Below, one piece after another: positions 48,159-54,635 of a stretch of 64,000 nucleotides of DNA. The notes under the pieces are model-generated. The model saw only the letters and a list, made by a program, of their open reading frames with translations. It ran no database searches and was not told the DNA's origin. The position numbers were made by a program, and so were the translations under genes. The DNA is from Iodobacter sp. (GTDB lineage: Bacteria > Pseudomonadota > Gammaproteobacteria > Burkholderiales > Chitinibacteraceae), in NCBI RefSeq assembly GCF_025352645.1, contig NZ_JANXSO010000175.1, positions 57,558 through 121,557 on the forward strand, read 5' to 3'. Each line of letters begins with the position of its first letter. Position 1 is the stretch's first letter.

Positions 48159-48428
48159 CTAGATGATTTTTTTAAGCAGGCGATAATAGCCAACGGGTGC
48201 AGCAGATTGCCTACCTACACTACGAGTTGCGCTGCACAGAATGCACCATGTGCTTTGGCTAGCGATGAGCTGCTGATTAATTGCATCAATAATCGCGGCG
48301 GGATGACTGATTTTGGCCTTGCTGATCAGCTCTACACTGGTGCACTGGCGTTGTTTTAGCAGCAGCGCACAAACACGCTGCTCGTCAGGGCTCAGATTAA
48401 GCTGGCTAAATGGGTTGCTTGTAGACAT
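48159..48428 (-). CDS. Small helix-turn-helix-like protein (hypothetical)
   Basis: This 89-residue frame reads LSPDEQRVCALLLKQRQCTSVELISKAKISHPAAIIDAINQQLI, which looks like a small winged-helix DNA-binding unit. A C-terminal tail has two Cys and an aromatic end (GYYRLLKKII). No good ribosome-binding site precedes the ATG. It converges on the MORN-repeat gene with an 8-base gap. Real coding is likely from the protein-like composition but not certain. Confidence 0.5.
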   Translation of the reverse strand: MSTSNPFSQLNLSPDEQRVCALLLKQRQCTSVELISKAKISHPAAIIDAINQQLIASQSTWCILCSATRSVGRQSAAPVGYYRLLKKII

Positions 48429-48478
48429 AGATCAAACTGCAGTTTTATAAGCCCGCCATTGTGGCATGGCCGTGCATG

Positions 48479-48874
48479 CTAGGCGATTAAATCCTGCATC
48501 TGCCCTGGCATCACAATCTTAATCACCCCACCCCAGTTACACATCAGCATGCCGCCGGAGTTAAGTGCAGGCATGCTACCAATCAGCACCGTAGGCGCGC
48601 CGCCAGGAATCCACGGCGCGGCGGTCATCGGAATGCACGGCATAGGCGTGAGCACCCCCAACGCTGCCGCCGTTGCCGCTGCCACCATAGGATTAGCCGG
48701 GCTCATGCAAGTACCAAACGGCGCAACATTAACAATGGGAATGTAATCCATAATATTGGCAGCAGGCATGCCACCCGCCATGCAGCGGTTCAGCGGCAAG
48801 ATATTTAAAGTGCCTGGCGCCGCGCCAAAGCTGCATTGCAAAGAGGCACCGCTACAAACCTGTGGGCTTCCCAT
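48479..48874 (-). CDS. PAAR-like protein, DUF4280 family
   Basis: The 131-residue protein matches DUF4280: MGSPQVCSGASLQCSFGAAPGTLNIL at the start, two central PCIPMT/APWIPGG segments, and the Cys in MCNWGGVIKIV. It is Gly/Pro/Met/Cys-rich with no signal peptide. PAAR and PAAR-like proteins cap the VgrG spike and recruit effectors. AAGGAA precedes the ATG. It is on the opposite strand from vgrG but close by, and probably supplies the tip of this T6SS. Confidence 0.82.
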   Translation of the reverse strand: MGSPQVCSGASLQCSFGAAPGTLNILPLNRCMAGGMPAANIMDYIPIVNVAPFGTCMSPANPMVAAATAAALGVLTPMPCIPMTAAPWIPGGAPTVLIGSMPALNSGGMLMCNWGGVIKIVMPGQMQDLIA

Positions 48875-48908
48875 GGTTTTTCCTTATAAGCCAATATTTG
48901 CAATACCT

Positions 48909-49080
48909 GTAGGGCGGGTGCAACCCGCGTTTTTTCAGCATGACTCACGGGTTGCACCCCATATGCGCTAAAAAAGTTACATAGAGCCTGAACTGTGCAT
49001 GAAATGGCGCTAAACCTTGAACCAGCTAATTCATATCATTATTTTTTTGCTTAGCGCATATGGGATTTTACCCGCCCTAC
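48909..49080. repeat. 172-bp nested inverted-repeat element (MITE-like), GTAGGGCGGGT family
   Basis: The ends are GTAGGGCGGGT and ACCCGCCCTAC, perfect 11-bp terminal inverted repeats. An inner pair, CCCATATGCGCTAA and TTAGCGCATATGGG, is also perfectly inverted. A third hairpin (GGGTGCAACCCG / CGGGTTGCACCC) lies near the left end. There is no coding capacity. The left end matches other copies of the family in this window. Confidence 0.65.
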
Positions 49081-49126
49081 ACGTCCTTATTATTGGAAAA
49101 TGAAAGCAAAAAGTCAGAGTTAAAAA

Positions 49127-49166
49127 TAAAAAACCGCCACAAGCATCAGCTTATGACGGTTTTTAG
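49127..49166 (-). terminator. Terminator after hpd
   Basis: On the minus strand ACCGTCATAAGC pairs with GCTTGTGGCGGT (with G-T wobbles) around TGAT, followed by a T-run. It lies 15 bases past the hpd stop. Confidence 0.8.
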
Positions 49167-49180
49167 TATATGCAGAAAGC

Positions 49181-50263
49181 TTAATCTGCGCTTAATACAC
49201 CACGGCGAACTTGGTCTTCTTCGATCGATTCAAACAACGCTTTAAAGTTGCCTTCGCCAAAACCTTCATTGCCTTTACGTTGAATAATTTCAAAGAAAAT
49301 TGGCCCGATCACGGTTTCGGTAAAGATTTGCAGCAGAATACCGCCGCCTTCGGTTGGCGCGCCGTCAATCAGGATACGGTTTTTACGCAGGCGCGCTAAA
49401 TCTTCACCGTGGCCTGGTAGGCGGGCATCGGTGCGATCAAAGTAGCTGTCTGGGGTATCAAGGAAACGTGTGCCGCTGGCTTTCAGAGCTTCTACTGTGG
49501 CAAAAATATCATTTGATGCCATGGCGATATGCTGAATACCTTCGCCTTGATACTGACGCAAAAATTCTTCAATCTGGCTTTTATCGTCAGACGATTCGTT
49601 AATTGGGATACGAATCTTGCCACATGGGCTAGTCATAGCGCGTGAGACAAGGCCAGTCAACTTGCCTTCGATATCAAAGTAACGAATTTCACGGAAATTG
49701 GCGATTTTTTCATAAAAGCCCGACCACACGTCCATATTGCCGCGCATGACATTGTGCGTTAGATGATCAACTTCAAATAAACCCACGCCTACTGGATACT
49801 GATCTACGCCTTCAAGTGGCACAAAATCTACATCGTAAATATTTTGATCTTTACCATAACGGTCTACAAAATACAGCGCCGAGCCGCCAATCCCTTCAAC
49901 CGCAGGAATATTTAACTCCATAAAGCCAATCGGACGGTTAAACGGCTTAGCGCCATGCTCAATAGCATATTGGTAAGCGCGATCGGCATCGGCCACGCGC
50001 CAAGCCATCGCACAAGCGGATGGGCCATGAGCGGCAGCAAACTCATGAGCTGGCTGAGTTGATTCGCCGTTCACAATAAAATTGATTTCGCCTTGGCGGA
50101 ATAAGCTGGCGTTTTTGCTGCGATGACGGGCAATTTCTACAAAGCCCAAAGACATAAATAAAGTCTTTAAGCTGTCTAATCCTTGCTGATTATTGGCGGT
50201 GTATTCAACAAACTCGAAACCATTTGTTGCAAGTGGGTTGATGCTCGGTTTTTCCATTTTCAT
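49181..50263 (-). CDS. hpd: 4-hydroxyphenylpyruvate dioxygenase
   Basis: The 360-residue Fe(II) enzyme converts 4-hydroxyphenylpyruvate to homogentisate in tyrosine catabolism. Two vicinal-oxygen-chelate domains are visible. The facial triad ligands are His in VDHLTHNV, His in GIQHIAMASND and Glu in GPIFFEIIQRKGNEGFGEGNFKALFE. Length is typical of bacterial HPPD. GGAGA precedes the ATG. It lies 72 bases downstream of phhA on the same strand, so phenylalanine is probably degraded by this pair plus an aminotransferase encoded elsewhere. Confidence 0.96.
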   Translation of the reverse strand: MKMEKPSINPLATNGFEFVEYTANNQQGLDSLKTLFMSLGFVEIARHRSKNASLFRQGEINFIVNGESTQPAHEFAAAHGPSACAMAWRVADADRAYQYAIEHGAKPFNRPIGFMELNIPAVEGIGGSALYFVDRYGKDQNIYDVDFVPLEGVDQYPVGVGLFEVDHLTHNVMRGNMDVWSGFYEKIANFREIRYFDIEGKLTGLVSRAMTSPCGKIRIPINESSDDKSQIEEFLRQYQGEGIQHIAMASNDIFATVEALKASGTRFLDTPDSYFDRTDARLPGHGEDLARLRKNRILIDGAPTEGGGILLQIFTETVIGPIFFEIIQRKGNEGFGEGNFKALFESIEEDQVRRGVLSAD

Positions 50264-50335
50264 CTATCTCTCCAGTAGGTGATCCCAGCCAAACATGCCG
50301 CAGCGCAAAATATCGCCACGGCATCTTTGTATGGA

Positions 50336-51121
50336 TTAATTTAAACCGTGCTTAGCGGTCCATTGTAAAAACTCTTTTTCTAAGGCATCAAAACTTTCAA
50401 TCACAAACAAGTCTTCCTGCATATGCCAAATGTCATATACCGTTGCTGCTACACGCTCAATATCAAACGCGTGCTTACGCGTTTGATCAGACAAGCTAAA
50501 CATCACTTCTTTGGGAGACGAGGCAATGCCCGCACCAAAAATATGCAGGCCGTCGTTTTCTTGAATCAGGCCAAACTCAACCGTGTACCAATACAAACGA
50601 GCCAGCCACACTTTTGCAGGATGGTCTAACTCAAATGCACGGACACCCGCACGGCCAAAAGCTTCAAAAAAATCAGCAAAACGTGGGTTCACCAATAAAG
50701 GCACGTGCCCCATTAAATCGTGGAACATATCGGGAGCAGGCGTGTAACCGATTTCATCAGGCTTACGAATAAAATCGGTTGAAGGGAAAATTCGCTGTGC
50801 TAGTAATTTAAAAAAATCTTCATCAGGAACAATTCCCGCAACACGTGTCAGCTTCCAACCAGAAAGCGCTTCCACTTTATCGCTAATTTCCAGCAAACTA
50901 GGAATGCGATCACAGGGGAACCCAACTTGCTCAATACCCTCTAAAAAAGCTTGGCAAAGCCGACCAGGTAAAACTGCTTTTTGATTCGCCAACAAGGTGG
51001 CCCATGTTTGATGTTCTACGTCGGTGTACTGCGGCACAGGGTAGGAATGAAGATCTAAAACTGCGTCCGGTGCACACAATTGCATGTCGGGCCTGAGGGT
51101 TGCTGCTTCATCGGTATACAC
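50336..51121 (-). CDS. phhA: Phenylalanine 4-hydroxylase
   Basis: The 261-residue pterin-dependent Fe enzyme oxidises phenylalanine to tyrosine. Iron ligands are the two His in DMFHDLMGHVPLL and the Glu in YWYTVEFGLI. Size matches the monodomain bacterial enzyme. It starts with GTG, supported by AGGAGA seven bases upstream. No pterin-recycling gene (phhB) is adjacent. A Lrp/AsnC regulator is divergently transcribed 156 bases away and is a likely controller. Confidence 0.96.
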   Translation of the reverse strand: MYTDEAATLRPDMQLCAPDAVLDLHSYPVPQYTDVEHQTWATLLANQKAVLPGRLCQAFLEGIEQVGFPCDRIPSLLEISDKVEALSGWKLTRVAGIVPDEDFFKLLAQRIFPSTDFIRKPDEIGYTPAPDMFHDLMGHVPLLVNPRFADFFEAFGRAGVRAFELDHPAKVWLARLYWYTVEFGLIQENDGLHIFGAGIASSPKEVMFSLSDQTRKHAFDIERVAATVYDIWHMQEDLFVIESFDALEKEFLQWTAKHGLN

Positions 51122-51277
51122 AAGACTTCTCCTAAATGGTATTTTTCACAGCAACTGCTCTACACTAGCTTTCCATTCTACAAAAAGTGTCGAGCAATTT
51201 TGTTTCTAAAATGCCAATAAAATAAATATTTATGCAATTTAACACCAATTAAACATAAAACAAGGGGAGAAAACACC
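51122..51277. promoter_or_regulatory. Divergent regulatory region of phhA and the Lrp-family gene
   Basis: This 156-base AT-rich region lies between divergent start codons. A-runs and T-runs spaced at helical turns would suit Lrp-type binding. No individual promoter element is certain. Confidence 0.45.
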
Positions 51278-51751
51278 ATGGAACTAGATAGGACTGATAT
51301 TAAAATTCTTAACGAGCTTCAGTTACATGGCCGTTTGAGCAATGTAGAACTCGCTGAAATCATCGCTTTATCACCTTCACCTTGTTTGCGCAGGCTCAAA
51401 CAGCTCGAAGATAGTGGTGTTATTCGTAAATATGTTGCACTTTTGGATCCACTTTTAATTGGTCTCGGTTTGCAAGCATTTATCCGCGTTTCTTTAGAAA
51501 AACGCGGCCATAGCCATCTGCAAGAATTTGTGGCGGCCATTCAAGATTGGCCAGAAGTAGTGAATTGCTATGCCATGACGGGCGAGATGGATTATTTGCT
51601 GCAGGTTTACTTTGAAGACATGACGCATTTCTCTAAATTTGTGATGGGCCAGTTGCTCCAGCACCCCGGCATTGCCGATATCAAATCGAGTTTTGTTCTC
51701 AAAGAATTCAAAAACACCACCAACCTGCCTTTAAGCCATCTGAACCCATAA
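51278..51751 (+). CDS. Lrp/AsnC family transcriptional regulator
   Basis: The 157-residue protein has an N-terminal helix-turn-helix (LDRTDIKILNELQLHGRLSNVELAEIIALSPSPCLRRLKQLEDSGVIRKYVALL) and a C-terminal RAM ligand-binding domain (YAMTGEMDYLLQVYFEDM). GGGGAG precedes the ATG. Members sense amino acids and regulate their metabolism. Its divergence from phhA-hpd suggests it controls phenylalanine/tyrosine catabolism and probably itself. Confidence 0.92.
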   Translation: MELDRTDIKILNELQLHGRLSNVELAEIIALSPSPCLRRLKQLEDSGVIRKYVALLDPLLIGLGLQAFIRVSLEKRGHSHLQEFVAAIQDWPEVVNCYAMTGEMDYLLQVYFEDMTHFSKFVMGQLLQHPGIADIKSSFVLKEFKNTTNLPLSHLNP

Positions 51752-51754
51752 ATT

Positions 51755-51832
51755 AGCCCCCTACGTTCACCAGAAAAACGTAGGGGCGCTGCTTGCTGCG
51801 CCCTGCCCAGTAGGGAACGCAGCAAGCAGCGC
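51755..51832. repeat. Dispersed palindromic repeat, GCGCTGCTTGCTGCG family, copy 3
   Basis: GCCCCCTACGTT pairs with AACGTAGGGGC. Then GCGCTGCTTGCTGCG pairs with CGCAGCAAGCAGCGC around a short spacer. Directly after the Lrp-family gene, it may also act as a transcription stop. Confidence 0.65.
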
Positions 51833-52061
51833 ACCTTAATATCGTTTTAGTTTACCTACGATTTGTGTATCCACTTTTACAGACGACCCCACATCATCCC
51901 GTCATATTTCTTACGTACAACACAAAAATACTCGTAATAAAAAAACCACAAACTGTCTGTTTTCCATCAAAGAACTGATGGAACGCTTCCTTGCTGCTTG
52001 CCAGAGCCTAGGTATTTCAGCTATACCGAATCACTTATTCATATCAATAAGATTAGACGTG

Positions 52062-52487
52062 ATGAGTTTACAAACACTCTGGCTAATTGCTGCATTACTG
52101 CTGGCCGGATTTGAAATGCTGACTGGCACTTTTTACTTACTTGCAATCGCCCTTGGCTTGCTCAGCGCAGCGGGGATGGCTTTTTTTGGGCTTACGTTTA
52201 CCATACAGGCCATCACGGCGGCGGTAGTCAGCTTGAGTGCCGTTGCCGTACTGAAACGTTGGCAAAGTACACGTACCCCACAGCCCGATGAAATCAGCAG
52301 CGATATTGGTCAACACGTAACAATTGTGGAATGGCAAGGAGAACGCCGTGCACGCGTTCGCTATCGTGGCACACTGTGGGATGCCGAGCTGGCAGCAGAC
52401 ACGCCAACTGGCTTAAATGATTACATCATCGTTGCCACCCACGGCAGCTCACTTACACTTAACCATTCACCACTGGGGCACTCCTAA
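52062..52487 (+). CDS. NfeD-like membrane protein
   Basis: The 141-residue protein has two or three membrane helices at the start (TLWLIAALLLAGFEMLTGTFYLLAIALGLLSAAGMAFFGLTF). A C-terminal OB-fold domain follows (ISSDIGQHVTIVEWQGERRARVRYRGTLWDAELA). NfeD proteins partner with stomatin-like SPFH proteins in membrane quality control. The ATG at 52062 starts directly at the helix; an in-frame ATG at 51978 would add 28 unrelated residues. The stop overlaps the start of the SPFH gene by one base (TAATG). Confidence 0.85.
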   Translation: MSLQTLWLIAALLLAGFEMLTGTFYLLAIALGLLSAAGMAFFGLTFTIQAITAAVVSLSAVAVLKRWQSTRTPQPDEISSDIGQHVTIVEWQGERRARVRYRGTLWDAELAADTPTGLNDYIIVATHGSSLTLNHSPLGHS

Positions 52488-53431
52488 TGGAATTCGGCTT
52501 TCCCATTATCTTTTTGTTTATTGCGGTTATTTTTGTCGCCAAAACTTTCAAAGTAGTGCCACAGCAGCACGCGCTGATTGTGGAGCGCCTTGGTAAATTT
52601 CATGCCGTTTTACAGCCTGGCCTGAGTTTTATCGTGCCATTTGTGGATCGCATTGCTTACAATCTATCGTTAAAAGAAATCCCACTCGATGTGCCATCCC
52701 AAATTTGCATTACGCGAGACAACACCCAGCTGCAAGTAGATGGCCTACTTTATTACCAAGTAACCGATCCTAAGCTAGCCTCTTATGGCACGTCAGATTA
52801 CGTCATGGCCATTATGCAATTGGCCCAAACCACACTACGCTCTGTCATTGGTAAGCTAGAGCTGGATAAAACCTTTGAAGAACGCGATGACATTAATGCG
52901 GCAGTCGTCAGCGCCTTAGATGAGGCGGCCCGCAGTTGGGGCGTTAAAGTCTTACGTTACGAAATCAAAGACTTAACCCCACCCAAAGAAATCTTGCACT
53001 CTATGCAGCAGCAAATTACCGCTGAACGTGAAAAACGGGGCCGTATTGCGCAATCTGAAGGGGTAAAGCAAGAGCAGATCAACCTTGCCACGGGCCAGCG
53101 CGAAGCCTCTATCCAGCGCTCCGAAGGTGAACGCCAAGCCGCCATTAACGCCTCTGAAGGCCACAAGCAATCAGCCATCAATCAGGCGGAAGGTGAAGCT
53201 GAAGCGCTGCGGCTTGTGGCTAGAGCCACCGCCGAAGCCATTCATATGGTGGCGCAAACAATTCGCCAACCCGGCGGGCACGAAGCCGTTAATTTAAAAG
53301 TAGCTGAGCAATACGTGGCCGCCTTTGCCAATATTGCTAAAGAAGGCAACACCATGCTGATCCCTACCAATGCCAGCGATATTGCCAGCGTGGTGGCCAC
53401 AGCGATGTCGGTCATTAAACAACCGTCTTAA
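52487..53431 (+). CDS. qmcA: SPFH/stomatin-like membrane protein (QmcA type)
   Basis: The 314-residue protein has an N-terminal membrane helix (FPIIFLFIAVIFVAKTF), then an SPFH domain (VPQQHALIVERLGKFHAVLQPGLSFIVPFVDRIAY...ISLKEIPLDVPSQICITRDN), and an Ala/Glu/Gln-rich coiled-coil with EGERQAAINASEGHKQ repeats. It forms large membrane rings that organise protease complexes. Overlap with nfeD supports a two-gene unit. Confidence 0.9.
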   Translation: MEFGFPIIFLFIAVIFVAKTFKVVPQQHALIVERLGKFHAVLQPGLSFIVPFVDRIAYNLSLKEIPLDVPSQICITRDNTQLQVDGLLYYQVTDPKLASYGTSDYVMAIMQLAQTTLRSVIGKLELDKTFEERDDINAAVVSALDEAARSWGVKVLRYEIKDLTPPKEILHSMQQQITAEREKRGRIAQSEGVKQEQINLATGQREASIQRSEGERQAAINASEGHKQSAINQAEGEAEALRLVARATAEAIHMVAQTIRQPGGHEAVNLKVAEQYVAAFANIAKEGNTMLIPTNASDIASVVATAMSVIKQPS

Positions 53432-53451
53432 ACTCCGAAGGAAATAGCACC

Positions 53452-54384
53452 ATGTCAGAACAAAAATACCGCCTCGTTACCCGCAGCGATTTTGATGGTC
53501 TTGTCTGCGCGGTGCTCCTTACTGAGTTGGATATGATCGACGATATTTTATTTGTGCATCCTAAAGATATGCAGGATGGCAAGATCGCGGTGACCGCCAA
53601 CGATATCACCACCAACTTGCCCTATGTGGCGGGTGCTTTTTTATCTTTTGATCACCATCTTTCCGAAACGATTCGCACCGTCGGTGAAAAAACCAATCAT
53701 ATTATTGACCCCAAAGCCCCTTCCGCTGCCCGTGTGGTTTACGACTATTACGGCGGGAAAAGTGTTTTCCCCAATATTAGTGACGAGATGATGCTTGCGG
53801 TAGATAAAGCAGACTCTGCCGAATTTACCCGCGAAGAAATTCTAAGCCCTAGAGATTGGGTATTACTCAATTACCTAATGGATGCCCGCACGGGTTTGGG
53901 CCGTTTTAAAAGCTTTAGGATTTCCAACTATCAACTCATGATGGATTTAATTAAATACTGCGGCAGCCACGGCATTGAAGATATCTTAGCCCTGCCCGAT
54001 GTTCAGGAAAGAATTGAAGTTTATTTTGAACACGCCCCACAAGCTAAAGAACAACTCACTAGCTGCAGCCGTATTTACGATAATTTAGTGGTACTTGATT
54101 TAAGAAATGAAGAAACTATTTTCGCCACCAATCGCTTTATGATTTACGCGCTTTACCCGCAATGCAATATCTCAATTCATATGCTGTGGGGTTTACATCA
54201 GCAAAACACGGTGTATGCCACCGGCAAATCAATTATTAATCGCAGCTCACAAACCAATATTGGCGAGCTGATGCTGGAATACGGCGGTGGCGGCCACGAA
54301 AATGCCGGCACCTGCCAAGTAGCCAATGAAGACGCCAATCGTGTCTTGCGCGAATTAGTGCTAAAAATTACAGCAGATGGCTGA
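53452..54384 (+). CDS. DHH/DHHA1 family phosphoesterase
   Basis: The 310-residue protein has DHH motif I (TRSDFDGLVCAVLL), the signature SFDHHLSE, and a C-terminal DHHA1 motif GGGGHENAGTC. This resembles exopolyphosphatase-like proteins and nano-RNases rather than RecJ. It probably hydrolyses short phosphodiesters using Mn(II). GAAGG precedes the ATG. It follows qmcA by 20 bases and may share its message; the functional link is unclear. Confidence 0.85.
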   Translation: MSEQKYRLVTRSDFDGLVCAVLLTELDMIDDILFVHPKDMQDGKIAVTANDITTNLPYVAGAFLSFDHHLSETIRTVGEKTNHIIDPKAPSAARVVYDYYGGKSVFPNISDEMMLAVDKADSAEFTREEILSPRDWVLLNYLMDARTGLGRFKSFRISNYQLMMDLIKYCGSHGIEDILALPDVQERIEVYFEHAPQAKEQLTSCSRIYDNLVVLDLRNEETIFATNRFMIYALYPQCNISIHMLWGLHQQNTVYATGKSIINRSSQTNIGELMLEYGGGGHENAGTCQVANEDANRVLRELVLKITADG

Positions 54385-54493
54385 AATAACAGCATGTATC
54401 CGAAAGCCTTTCTGAGTACGGACAAAGCGGTACCCTAGAAGGATCACAAAGGCATTCGTCTGCAGAGAATACCGCACAGCAAGGAGGGGTGTC

Positions 54494-54519
54494 CTAGGGC
54501 GGGTATTTACCCGCCCTAG
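54494..54519. repeat. Short GTAGGGCGGGT-family hairpin, copy 4
   Basis: CTAGGGCGGGTA and TACCCGCCCTAG pair perfectly around TT. It may terminate the DHH gene transcript although no T-run follows. Confidence 0.6.
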
Positions 54520-54528
54520 CTAATTCAG

Positions 54529-54555
54529 TTCACACGGCATTTGGTTAATTATAAT
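54529..54555 (+). promoter_or_regulatory. Candidate sigma-70 promoter of the giant kinase gene
   Basis: TTCACA and a perfect TATAAT are 15 bases apart, a shorter spacing than ideal. The start of transcription would fall near 54562, placing the poly-C run in the 5' leader. Confidence 0.45.
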
Positions 54556-54578
54556 GCACACAGAGTTTGGAACCACCG

Positions 54579-54593
54579 CCCCCCCCCCCCCCC
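54579..54593 (+). repeat. Homopolymeric run of 15 C
   Basis: Fifteen consecutive C lie between the likely promoter and the ribosome-binding site (GGAG at 54627-54630) of the giant kinase gene. If translation instead began at TTG 54567, the run would encode five Pro near residues 5-9. Runs this long slip at replication and are a classic source of phase variation. Sequencing error in length is also possible. Confidence 0.7.
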
Positions 54594-54635
54594 ACAAGAT
54601 CACATTCATCTAAATATTTTTCGCTTGGAGTAAGA

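Larger units (their letters stand above)
48875..49180. other. Gap between DUF4280 gene and hpd
   Basis: The 306-base gap is almost filled by a structured repeat element (48909-49080) and the hpd terminator (49127-49166). The promoter of the DUF4280 gene must lie in or near the element. Confidence 0.5.

Noticed and set aside
54567..54635. Translation start at TTG 54567 giving a poly-Pro N-terminus
   Set aside because: No ribosome-binding site precedes the TTG, whereas GTG 54636 has GGAG at good spacing. It is kept only as an alternative.
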